This document shows positions 52,769 through 60,974 of a DNA stretch of 64,000 nt, piece by piece; position 1 is the first letter of the stretch; each line of letters starts with the position of its first letter. The position numbers were made by a program, and so were the translations under genes. The stretch is taken from positions 15,929-79,928 of the forward strand of contig CALFSK010000049.1 of the NCBI GenBank assembly GCA_937916845.1, given 5' to 3'. The notes below the pieces were generated by a model. The model was not told the origin of the DNA. It was given only the letters and a program-made list of their open reading frames with translations, and did not search any database. This DNA comes from an uncultured Lactobacillus sp. (GTDB lineage: Bacteria > Bacillota > Bacilli > Lactobacillales > Lactobacillaceae).

Positions 52769-52824
52769 CCTCAAGCGCCAAACGTGGTAAATTGAATTAA
52801 AACGATTTGAAAGTGGGCATAACA

Positions 52825-53688
52825 ATGGCACAAAAATATTACGCCGTTCGGCAAGGAAAACAGCCGGGCATCTACCGAACCTGGGCAGAAACGCAACAAC
52901 AGGTCTCGGGTTTCTCACAAGCTCAATACAAGAGCTTTGCCACTGAGGCGGAAGCACAAGCCTTCATGCAAGGCAAATCGACAACGCCAACCAAGAAGTC
53001 ACGTGCTAGCCGCACACACACCACGGTCCCTACAAAGCCCATAAAGGCAGACATCACAGTCTACACTGACGGTGGCTCACGTAATACGGGGAACGTTGCG
53101 GGTGGACACGTCAAGCACGAGGATCGGGCAGCCTGGGCTTACCGTATTGAACTTAGCGACCAACTAGCAACCGATTCCGGTGGCGAATGGGGTGCGACCA
53201 ATAACCGCATGGAAATCATGGCCTTTTTACGCGCGTTGGAACAGTTACAGAAGTTGGGCCAAACCAACGCAAAGATTCTATTCGTACTAGACTCACAATA
53301 CGTCCTGAACGCCGTTACTAAAGGTTGGCTTGCCGGGTGGAAACGGCGCGGTTGGAAACGCAGTGCCGGTCCCCTAGTTAACGCCGAGCTTTGGCAAAAA
53401 GTTGATCAACTACTGCCCCAATTTAGCCACCTGAATTTCAACTGGACAAAGGGCCACGCCACCAACCAAGGAAACGTCTTTGTTGACCACCTACTGAACC
53501 AAACGATGGATCACATGATTCCAGGTCAGGCCGCACCAACAACGACGGCGACGATCACTGCTCATACCAGTACGCCTAGTACCCCCGCCCCTAAAAAGCC
53601 AGCTCAACCGACCGACCCCGCCGTCGCCAAGAAGTCCGTTGACGCCATTCGGAAAATGTTGCGGGACGCTGGACTTAACCGGGATTAG
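52825..53688 (+). CDS. rnhA: Ribonuclease HI with N-terminal hybrid-binding domain
   Basis: A 287-residue RNase H. Residues 1-50 (KYYAVRQGKQPGIYRTWAE...SFATEAEAQAFM) form the Cauli_VI RNA-DNA hybrid-binding domain. After a basic linker, the catalytic domain shows VYTDGGSRNTGN, NNRMEIMAFLRALEQL, VLDSQYVLNAVTKGW and TKGHATNQGNVFVDHLL, with the four acidic residues and His. A Pro/Thr-rich tail follows. It removes RNA from hybrids. The ATG at 52825 has AGTGGG 8 bases upstream. Confidence 0.93.
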   Translation: MAQKYYAVRQGKQPGIYRTWAETQQQVSGFSQAQYKSFATEAEAQAFMQGKSTTPTKKSRASRTHTTVPTKPIKADITVYTDGGSRNTGNVAGGHVKHEDRAAWAYRIELSDQLATDSGGEWGATNNRMEIMAFLRALEQLQKLGQTNAKILFVLDSQYVLNAVTKGWLAGWKRRGWKRSAGPLVNAELWQKVDQLLPQFSHLNFNWTKGHATNQGNVFVDHLLNQTMDHMIPGQAAPTTTATITAHTSTPSTPAPKKPAQPTDPAVAKKSVDAIRKMLRDAGLNRD

Positions 53689-53728
53689 CTGAGCTGCTCA
53701 GGCTGTTCTCAAAAGTTTAGGATAAAAC

Positions 53729-53909
53729 TCAAAAAGCTATTCAGAAATATTAAATATTTCTGAATAGCTTTTCCAATTATTATGGTCGAAACGTGCACCA
53801 AAAGGCAATTTGTTCCGCTTAACCCGGCCAACGACCATTCCAAACCCAGAAATAATCGCTGATGCCACGTTAATGCTCACAAACTAATCGCCTCTTGGCC
53901 CACTCTTTA
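53729..53909 (-). repeat. Structured repeat family C, copy 2 (inverted; 3' end of the antiporter gene)
   Basis: The minus strand reads AGAGTGGGCCAAGAGGCGATTAG directly from the antiporter stop codon, then a GCATCAGCGATTATTTCTGG-type hairpin and an AGCTATTCAGAAATA/TATTTCTGAATAGCT terminator-like hairpin. It therefore forms the gene's 3' untranslated region. Confidence 0.7.
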
Positions 53910-55487
53910 CACTTCTGTTTGATTAGCTGGATCTAAAACTAACGATTCTGCAAGTAAGATTTCGCTATAGAGATCATAGATATAGTTAGACTCAATTTGA
54001 TGGCTTAGTGCCAGCTCATGCAAATATTGCCGTTCCGCATCAAATGCCTGCATTAGGGCTCGCCGTTCCTGTAAAGCTTCATCACCAGTAAAAGTTTCCG
54101 GCTTCCAACTGCTTTGACGCCATTGTCGCAGAAAACTTCGTAATCGCGTTTGGCGTAATTGATCACGCAAATCATAAGTCACACTGGCTTCAACCGCCGG
54201 TGTTAATGATAAATTTGTCAACTGTTTCATACCCGCTGCAACCATTTCCTCGCGTATTTTAGTTAACTTGGGCCGTATTAATTTGGACGCTCGCTTGGCA
54301 GGAAGTAGATACGGTAGCAAAACGGTTGGAACTAACATGCTTAAAATGATGACAACCGTTTCAACCAATAAAACCAGTTGATTATCAGCGGCCGTCAAAA
54401 CTGACACTGACAGTGCTAAGGCCAAGGTAACGGTGCCGTGTACCCCGCCCAGCGCAAAAATCATGGCGTCGTGCGACGTGAATTTAACCGCTAGTCCATG
54501 AATATAACGACCAATTAGGCCTAAACCGTAAACTAACAGCCCTATCCAGAACCAATGACCAGTTGTCATCGACGGGTGATAGCCAGTCACAATTCGAGCT
54601 AATAAAATACCCAGAATAACAAAAACAAAGCTATTTAAAATTTCCGAACCAAAGTTAATTAGCTGAACGGATAAATGAAATTGTCTTGGATTAGAAAATC
54701 GACTTCGCTGGGCTTCACCGTTATAAACGAGCCCCGCACTGACCACCGCGATAATTCCGGACATCGCCATGGCTTCGGCCGATAAATAAATCACGATTGG
54801 TGTCATCAAATAAATAATGATCTGTGACGACGCCATGTTCCAACGGGACCGCAATAATAATTGGCGAAAAATCATCAAGACAAAGGCAATTGCGGCACCA
54901 AATACCAAACCGCCTCCAGCCGACCACAAAAAGGCCACTAATTTTTTTCCTAAGGCTAACTGGCCGCTGGTATACCACAACACACCGGCCTGTAAAATAA
55001 TTAAGCCCGTTGCATCATTGAACAATGCTTCTAAGTGTAACAACGAACCAGCATTTGCTGGCAACTTACGGCCATCAGTGACTGAGTCCAGCGCCGTTGC
55101 ATCCGTCGGTGTACTAATTGCTGCCATAATTAACGCTACTGGCCACACAATCCCGCCAATCACATGTACTGCTAGTCCAGTTACGATTGCAAGCGCTAAG
55201 GCCATCGAACCCGCAGTTTCCAAAATCAATAAGCGTTTTTTCCGAACCATCAACACCCGCGTATTTTGACCTTCAAAAAATAACAAGGGCGCAATAATTG
55301 CTGTCATAAAAAATTCATTATTAAAAGACAGAATTGTGGCATTCATAACCGGTAATAATCCCACCAAAAGGCCCACTAATAAATTGATATATGTTGGTGC
55401 AATTTTTTTAAATCCTTGTGCTAATAAATTGCTAACTGCTACTGCAATTAGAATCATCAACGTCGACGAATAAATCGTAGTTGTCAT
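53907..55487 (-). CDS. CPA1-type sodium/proton antiporter
   Basis: A 526-residue antiporter with about 12 membrane segments and a cytoplasmic C-terminal tail of about 130 residues. STPTDATALDSVTDG and LEALFNDATGLIIL carry the ion-binding aspartates of the NhaP/CPA1 family, and FFEGQNTR is the conserved early motif. It exchanges Na+ or K+ for protons at the membrane. The ATG at 55487 follows GGGGTGG. A second, longer paralogue is encoded at 60975. Confidence 0.9.
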   Translation of the reverse strand: MTTTIYSSTLMILIAVAVSNLLAQGFKKIAPTYINLLVGLLVGLLPVMNATILSFNNEFFMTAIIAPLLFFEGQNTRVLMVRKKRLLILETAGSMALALAIVTGLAVHVIGGIVWPVALIMAAISTPTDATALDSVTDGRKLPANAGSLLHLEALFNDATGLIILQAGVLWYTSGQLALGKKLVAFLWSAGGGLVFGAAIAFVLMIFRQLLLRSRWNMASSQIIIYLMTPIVIYLSAEAMAMSGIIAVVSAGLVYNGEAQRSRFSNPRQFHLSVQLINFGSEILNSFVFVILGILLARIVTGYHPSMTTGHWFWIGLLVYGLGLIGRYIHGLAVKFTSHDAMIFALGGVHGTVTLALALSVSVLTAADNQLVLLVETVVIILSMLVPTVLLPYLLPAKRASKLIRPKLTKIREEMVAAGMKQLTNLSLTPAVEASVTYDLRDQLRQTRLRSFLRQWRQSSWKPETFTGDEALQERRALMQAFDAERQYLHELALSHQIESNYIYDLYSEILLAESLVLDPANQTEV

Positions 55488-55629
55488 TATATCCACCCCA
55501 CCTAACCAGAATACTAATCTGATTGTACGCGTTGGATTGATAAATGGCCTAACAATTCACCCTATGTCTAAAGTCTTTTCGTGTGACCACGCAATTATCC
55601 GGTCAAAATAGCGATTCACTTTATGTTAA

Positions 55630-57015
55630 TTACGCTTTACGAGTCCGCATCGCATTAATTAACGCCACCAAATTCAACAAGACCAAGACGAGTAAGACAC
55701 CCACAGCCACCGCTGATCCCAGTGCGGTCCGTTGGGCATTACTGCCACTGGCCTGCGTTTGAACTAAGGTGATGACCGCCGAAACGATCGATGTCCCCGT
55801 CGCCCCCGCAAATTGTTGTAAGGTATTAAAGACCGCATTACCGTCAGCTTGCTGATTGACATTTAACTGACTCAAACCACTTGTCATCGTATTTCCCATC
55901 GTCAGACCCATGCCGACCATAAAGATGATGTACAACACTAAGATGAGTGCACCCGTTAAGTGCAACCCGAATACCGTAAACAAGGCCATTGCCAGTGCCA
56001 GAATTGTACTCCCGGTTATAATCGGTTTTGCGGCACCAAAGGAATCCAGAATCCGTCCCCCTAGCGGCGCAAAAATCGCCCCAATTGCCGCCCCGGGTAA
56101 AACAAATAAGCCAGCTAATAAGGCTGATTTGCCATTAACCAACTGAATGTAGTTCGGCAAGATAAAGGCTAAGCCCAATGCATTGATCTGAATTAAGAAG
56201 AACCCTAACAAGTGCCAATCAAATGAACGCGTTTTAAAAATCGTTAGTTTAATCAGCGGCTGCTTTGAGCGCCGGGTAAACCAAATGAACGCCGCTAGTC
56301 CGAGTAATCCCAAGACTAGCCACCCAATCACTAACCACGGTTGCGTCCCTAATTGTTGTAAATGACTAAAGGCCATCGTAAATCCAACAAAGACGACCAC
56401 AATTGCCAGCCAGCCCGCAACGTCGAATCCAGCTTTAACCGTGGGGGCCGCTTGCCGAATCGAAAATAGTCCCAGCAACAGTGACACGACTAGTAACGGC
56501 AATAGTAAAATAAAAATCCAATGCCAACCGAGACTGCTGACAACAAGGCCACCAAATGTCGGTCCTAAAGCGGGGGCAATGGCGGTGATTAGCGTCCCAA
56601 TTCCCATTAAAGTCCCCCGCTGCTGGTCAGGCGTCCAATCCAAAATGATATTGAACATCAGTGGTAACGCGATTCCCGTTCCTAACCCTTGAATAATCCG
56701 CCCTAATACTAGCATCGAAAAGTTACCAGCAATGGCGTCAATTACTAACCCAGCGATAAATAACAAGTTCGCCGTCACAAACAACGTCCGTGTTCGAAAA
56801 CGCCGTTTTAAAAATGACGAAATCGGAACAATCATCGAAACGACCAGTAAATAGGCCGTGGTCATCCACTGTACCGTGACCGTATCAATATTGAATTGTC
56901 GCATCAAGACCGGGAACGTGATATTCATCGCAGTTTCAACAATTACCCCGCAAAACGATAGCAACCCGGTTGCCACGATTGCGAGAATTAATTTTAAGTC
57001 AACTTTTTTTGTCAT
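55630..57015 (-). CDS. MFS multidrug transporter, DHA2 (14-helix) type
   Basis: A 461-residue major facilitator protein with about 14 hydrophobic segments. Motifs include VTVQWMTTAYLLVVSMIVP, LGRIIQGLGTGIALPL (motif C-like region) and IAPALGPTFGGLVV. The group (EmrB/LmrB-like) pumps drugs or other hydrophobic compounds with protons. It is divergent from a MarR gene, and an 18-base motif shared by both promoters suggests MarR control. Confidence 0.9.
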   Translation of the reverse strand: MTKKVDLKLILAIVATGLLSFCGVIVETAMNITFPVLMRQFNIDTVTVQWMTTAYLLVVSMIVPISSFLKRRFRTRTLFVTANLLFIAGLVIDAIAGNFSMLVLGRIIQGLGTGIALPLMFNIILDWTPDQQRGTLMGIGTLITAIAPALGPTFGGLVVSSLGWHWIFILLLPLLVVSLLLGLFSIRQAAPTVKAGFDVAGWLAIVVVFVGFTMAFSHLQQLGTQPWLVIGWLVLGLLGLAAFIWFTRRSKQPLIKLTIFKTRSFDWHLLGFFLIQINALGLAFILPNYIQLVNGKSALLAGLFVLPGAAIGAIFAPLGGRILDSFGAAKPIITGSTILALAMALFTVFGLHLTGALILVLYIIFMVGMGLTMGNTMTSGLSQLNVNQQADGNAVFNTLQQFAGATGTSIVSAVITLVQTQASGSNAQRTALGSAVAVGVLLVLVLLNLVALINAMRTRKA

Positions 57016-57036
57016 AATTCAACCCCTAACAGTTAA

Positions 57037-57155
57037 TAGTTCTAACACGAACTAATTAGCTATTATAGCACACCCATCAAAAATTCAAAGGATTATCTTG
57101 CATTGACTTGCTGGGCTAGCTTGCCTATAATGCACATTAGTTAAATGACGAACTA
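57037..57155. promoter_or_regulatory. Divergent MFS/MarR control region with two matching operators
   Basis: TAGTTCTAACACGAACTA (57037-57054) and TAGTTAAATGACGAACTA (57138-57155) share 13 or more of 18 positions and dyad ends TAGTT/AACTA. The marR promoter is TTGACT (57103-57108), 17 bases, TATAAT (57126-57131), with its start at the second site. A minus-strand TATAAT near 57062-57067 with the first site just downstream serves the MFS gene. Autoregulation by MarR is likely. Confidence 0.72.
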
Positions 57156-57172
57156 TCAAGGAGATGCAACGC

Positions 57173-57631
57173 ATGGAACGTTCTATCGGGATTGCTATCA
57201 AAAAAGCCAATAACGCCTTATCTCGTGATTCAGATCACTTTGCCAAAAAATTAGGATTGACTGGCATGCAAATCAGCACGATCAACTTCATTGCGGCCCA
57301 CGAAACCACTCAAGATATTTTCCAACGGGATTTAGAGCATGAATTTAATATCCGCAAAGCAACGGCTTCCAGCTTAGTGACGACCATGGTTGCCAAGGAC
57401 CTTTTGATTCGCGTTCCTGCCACTAACGACGCCCGCTACAAACGCCTGTTGCTAACGCCAAATGCGCGCCAACTGGCTACCAAGATTGAAGCCTTCTTTG
57501 AAACTAGTGAACGTCGCATCCAGAACTTACTCGGTCCCGCCTTTGAATCGACCTACACTCAGCTAACACAAATCAGCACGGACTTTACCGCAAAAGCAAC
57601 TGAGCAAAAGAGTGGGCCAAAAGGCGATTAG
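57173..57631 (+). CDS. MarR family transcriptional regulator
   Basis: A 152-residue winged-helix repressor. It shows RSIGIAIKKANNALSRD, QRDLEHEFNIRKATASSLVTTM (recognition region) and LIRVPATNDARYKRLLLT (wing). AAGGAG precedes the ATG at 57173. The last seven codons and the stop come from repeat family C copy 3, so the C-terminal KSGPKGD is probably acquired. It probably represses the divergent MFS gene. Confidence 0.9.
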   Translation: MERSIGIAIKKANNALSRDSDHFAKKLGLTGMQISTINFIAAHETTQDIFQRDLEHEFNIRKATASSLVTTMVAKDLLIRVPATNDARYKRLLLTPNARQLATKIEAFFETSERRIQNLLGPAFESTYTQLTQISTDFTAKATEQKSGPKGD

Positions 57632-57788
57632 TTTGTGAGCATTAACGTGGCGTCAGCGATTATTCCTGGGTTTGGAATGGTCGTTGATGCCGGGTTAAGC
57701 GGAACAAATTGCCTTTTGTTCCACGTTTCAACCATAAAAATTGGAAAAGCCGTTCAGAAATATCAAACTATTTCTGGACGACTTTTTG
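57611..57788 (+). repeat. Structured repeat family C, copy 3 (overlaps the marR stop)
   Basis: GGCGTCAGCGA (57649-57659) pairs with TCGTTGATGCC (57681-57691) using two G-U pairs, with ATTCC/GGAAT around TGGGTTT. Outer arms CCAAAAGGCGATTAGTTTG and CAAATTGCCTTTTG pair; a terminator-like GTCGTCCAGAAATA hairpin with T run ends it. Confidence 0.74.
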
Positions 57789-57871
57789 ATTGAAGCATAA
57801 TTTTAGTGCCAAACTTTACTTTTAAATTGATGATTGTGGGCAACGTCGCCGTGTTTAAAAAACTGCTACGC

Positions 57872-58642
57872 TTAAATCCAGCCAACCCGTTTCAAACCGT
57901 TAGCAATCCCATCGTGGTCACAATCAGTGGTCGTTAGGTCGGCCAACGCCTTAATCTCAGGTGCGGCATTACCCATTGCAATCCCAGTGCCCGCACTCTG
58001 CAGCATTTCGCGGTCATTTTGATTATCCCCGAAGGCGACCACGTTTGCGGGTGCGACGTTGAGGGCAGCCGCCAGTTTCGCAATACCCTGTGCCTTGGAG
58101 CCCACCTTAGGAATCACGTCGACCCCGCATTCGTGAAAACGAACGAATGAGAATTCGTCAGGATGTGGTAATTTGGCGTCCACCGCTTTAGGATAAAACA
58201 TCATCGCTTGGTAAACGTCGTGGTGCAAATAATAATCTGGCGCATAGTCTAATTCTGGCGCTTTAAACGTGTTGAGTACCGAATCGGTCAGCTCAGACGG
58301 TTTCGTGTGAATATGTAACCCGTCCAGCGATTCAACCACAATATCGACGGACTGCTGGTCGGCGGCGTGAATCAGCTTGGCCAAATTTTCACGTGACAAG
58401 GTGTGTTGATGCACCTGTTTACGATCCGCAAAAGCTGCCGAACCGTTGCATAAAACGTAGTCGCTTAAATCCAACGCCTCAATAACGGGCCGCGCCATGG
58501 CTAAGTTTCGTCCAGTGGCGATTGCCACGTGAATCTGATTATCCTTTAACGCTTGAATGCTGGCAATCGTGCTGGGCAACAACTGCTTTTTACTATTTAA
58601 TAACGTATCATCAATATCGAACACTGCTAATTTTGCGACCAT
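57872..58642 (-). CDS. HAD hydrolase, Cof type
   Basis: A 256-residue HAD-IIB phosphatase. Motif I is FDIDDTLLNSKK, motif II IATGRN, and motif IV VVAFGDNQNDREML with the conserved Lys in VGSKAQGIAKL. These usually dephosphorylate sugar phosphates or flavin/PLP intermediates. It lies 18 bases after a LacI-type regulator gene in the same operon. Confidence 0.9.
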   Translation of the reverse strand: MVAKLAVFDIDDTLLNSKKQLLPSTIASIQALKDNQIHVAIATGRNLAMARPVIEALDLSDYVLCNGSAAFADRKQVHQHTLSRENLAKLIHAADQQSVDIVVESLDGLHIHTKPSELTDSVLNTFKAPELDYAPDYYLHHDVYQAMMFYPKAVDAKLPHPDEFSFVRFHECGVDVIPKVGSKAQGIAKLAAALNVAPANVVAFGDNQNDREMLQSAGTGIAMGNAAPEIKALADLTTTDCDHDGIANGLKRVGWI

Positions 58643-58660
58643 GTTTCATTTGCCTCCAAC

Positions 58661-59599
58661 TTACCGTTTAATAAAATCTGATTTGATCAATTCATGGGTG
58701 TGACTCGTTCCGATGGCTAATCGAAACGCCGCTTGCCCTAAAGCTTCCAAGTGGTGATCAATTGTTGAAAAGTGCAACAACCGACTCGAAAGTAAGTTTT
58801 CCTGTCCAATGACTGGAATCGGTGGCTGGTGCTGATCCACAAAGTACTGGTGGACGCCCGCGCCAATGTCATCCCCATTTGAGAAAATGGCATCAACTGG
58901 ATGTTCAGCTTTGGCAAAGTACGCACCGGCCCGATAGCCGTCGTCGTATGTGACCGCACCCGTAAACAAATTGGCATCCGTGAGTTGACCATAGACTTCC
59001 TGATAAGCACTCCGCGTCACCCGGGTACTAGCGCTAATCACGTTATTGCGACTAAGGACAACGCCCATCGTTTGATAGCCTTGTGCCTGGGCCCACTTAA
59101 GCGCGTACACGTAGGAAGCCATCCGGTCCGTAAACGCCGCGGCCAGTTGCCGGTCATCGCCAGGATCTTCACAACAAACGATTTGCCCATACTTGCGATA
59201 ACGCTCCAACGTATCCAACGAACTACTCCGAGAAGTGAAAATCAACGCGTCGTACGCCTTCCCCCGCAACTGTTCCAAATAGTGCCGTTCAATGGTCATA
59301 TCGTAGTTCGTCGGTAGCAGCGTGATTTTATACCCCGCTGAAAATCCAGCCCCAACAATGCCGTCAATAACCCGTGCAAAATACGGATGGTTCGCGTATG
59401 GTAATACGACCCCAATCGTCTTGGTTTGACCATTACTCAAGTCGCGCGCGACCCGGTTAGGGACATAATCCAACTGTTGCATAATTGCTTCAATCTTTGC
59501 CCGTTTATCATCGGCCACGTACTTCTGATGATTAATCACCCGCGAGACCGTTGAAACTGAACAACCTGATAACCGCGCAATGTCATGAATATTCGTCAC
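58661..59599 (-). CDS. LacI family transcriptional regulator
   Basis: A 312-residue regulator. The HTH reads NIHDIARLSGCSVSTVSRVINHQ, with hinge YVPNRVARDLSNGQT and a periplasmic-binding-like effector domain (IGVVLPYANHPYFARVI, DAIFSNGDDIGAGV). The start is GTG at 59599 with GGGGGAG upstream. It forms an operon with a HAD hydrolase. The sugar effector is unknown. Confidence 0.9.
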   Translation of the reverse strand: MTNIHDIARLSGCSVSTVSRVINHQKYVADDKRAKIEAIMQQLDYVPNRVARDLSNGQTKTIGVVLPYANHPYFARVIDGIVGAGFSAGYKITLLPTNYDMTIERHYLEQLRGKAYDALIFTSRSSSLDTLERYRKYGQIVCCEDPGDDRQLAAAFTDRMASYVYALKWAQAQGYQTMGVVLSRNNVISASTRVTRSAYQEVYGQLTDANLFTGAVTYDDGYRAGAYFAKAEHPVDAIFSNGDDIGAGVHQYFVDQHQPPIPVIGQENLLSSRLLHFSTIDHHLEALGQAAFRLAIGTSHTHELIKSDFIKR

Positions 59600-59639
59600 A
59601 ACAACCGCTCCCCCTTCTTTTTATCATTCCATAACAAAA

Positions 59640-59686
59640 CCTGGAACGTTTCATAAAATTACCATAGTTTATGAAACCGGTCCCAG
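59640..59686 (-). promoter_or_regulatory. Inverted repeat upstream of the LacI-type gene
   Basis: CCTGG...TTTCATAAA and TTTATGAAA...CCAGG are inverted around ATTACCATAG, forming a 47-base dyad. It may be an operator pair for the LacI-type regulator or the terminator of the upstream Gfo/Idh gene; the following T run is short. Confidence 0.5.
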
Positions 59687-59758
59687 GTCAAGCGTTTTTT
59701 ACCCATTAATTAAATTATCGACCAGAATCGGTCATTTTTCCCAGTCAGAAACTAACAC

Positions 59759-60778
59759 TTAACGCCGGCACTGTTTAATACCGGTCGCTAACATTTGAAT
59801 CTGTAACAACGTTTCGTCATCCTTGACGACTTTAGGCCGACCATTCACGATGGTTTCATAAAGGTCCTCGTAAACTCGTGAGTAGTCCCCAACTTCAGAG
59901 ACCACTTTTTCTTCATGATACTGACCCGCGTCGTCCATGTACGTCAGCGTGCCATAGTTTTCCGGCTGGTCAACGCCAAAGTCCGCGTGGTTGGGCATGT
60001 AGAACCGCTTTAAATCAGTTTCTTGGCGGTCCTTGTCGGCTTTGACGAACATCCCCTTTTTCCCGTAAACCACAAAACTAGGCCGCGGTTTGATGCGGAA
60101 GTAACTCGATTTAACGGAGACTTTCAACGCACCGTAATAAAGATCGATGTCGAAGTAGTCGTTCATCCGGTCGGCACCTAGCAATTGGCGAACGTCGTAG
60201 TGAACGTCATCGGGATGCCCAAAGTAAGCGATGACTTGGTCTAAGGTGTGGCACGCATGCCCGTATAAGTAACTAGTGTCCAATGAAAAATGGGCCACGT
60301 TGGTGGGAACTTCCGGCCGGAAATAGTCAAAATGCATTTCGACTTCTAATAAGTCACCTAATTTGCCACCTTCAATGACTTTTTGCGTGGTCAAATAATC
60401 CGAGTCATACCGTCGATTTTGGTAACATTCGACTAATAAATTTTTCTGCTTAGCTAAATCAAATAGCTCCTTAGCTTCCGCGACGGTCTCAGTAAACGGC
60501 TTTTCTACCAGCGCATTTTTACCATGATTTAAAACGTCCTTAGCAAGAGCAAAGTGAGTTTTGCTGGGCGTTGAGACAACTACTAGTTGGATTTCCGGAT
60601 CATTATAAATATCATTGATATCCGTCGTGTAATGAACCCCGGCGATTGGTGTCCAATCCTGGCGTCCAGAACGTGAATAGATGGTTTTAACTTTGATCTT
60701 ATCCTTAAGTTTTAATGCAAATGGTAAGTGGTACCGGTTGGCACTCTTGCCGTTACCAATATAGGCAATCGTTAACAT
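59759..60778 (-). CDS. Gfo/Idh/MocA family oxidoreductase
   Basis: A 339-residue NAD(P)-dependent oxidoreductase. The Rossmann start IAYIGNGKSANRYHLPFAL departs from the usual GxGxxG spacing but fits the family. VVSTPSKTHFALAKDVL and the EKP motif in ALVEKPFTET are present, as is YLYGHACHTLDQVI. It acts on a sugar, inositol or imine; the substrate is unknown. The ATG at 60778 follows GGGGGAAA. Confidence 0.88.
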   Translation of the reverse strand: MLTIAYIGNGKSANRYHLPFALKLKDKIKVKTIYSRSGRQDWTPIAGVHYTTDINDIYNDPEIQLVVVSTPSKTHFALAKDVLNHGKNALVEKPFTETVAEAKELFDLAKQKNLLVECYQNRRYDSDYLTTQKVIEGGKLGDLLEVEMHFDYFRPEVPTNVAHFSLDTSYLYGHACHTLDQVIAYFGHPDDVHYDVRQLLGADRMNDYFDIDLYYGALKVSVKSSYFRIKPRPSFVVYGKKGMFVKADKDRQETDLKRFYMPNHADFGVDQPENYGTLTYMDDAGQYHEEKVVSEVGDYSRVYEDLYETIVNGRPKVVKDDETLLQIQMLATGIKQCRR

Positions 60779-60974
60779 GTTGATTATTTCCCCCAATATA
60801 AGTTGATAAGTTAATTATACGGTGTTGCCACCACAAACCAAATGATTTCACTTAACTTAGTCGGTTTCGATTACTCGTCAGTAATTATTGGTCAATTCAC
60901 TGTGCAGATGATTTCTTGTCATTCCAAAGTGGAGTAAAATTAAATAAACTAACTAATCGAGGGGGAAGCTTGGC

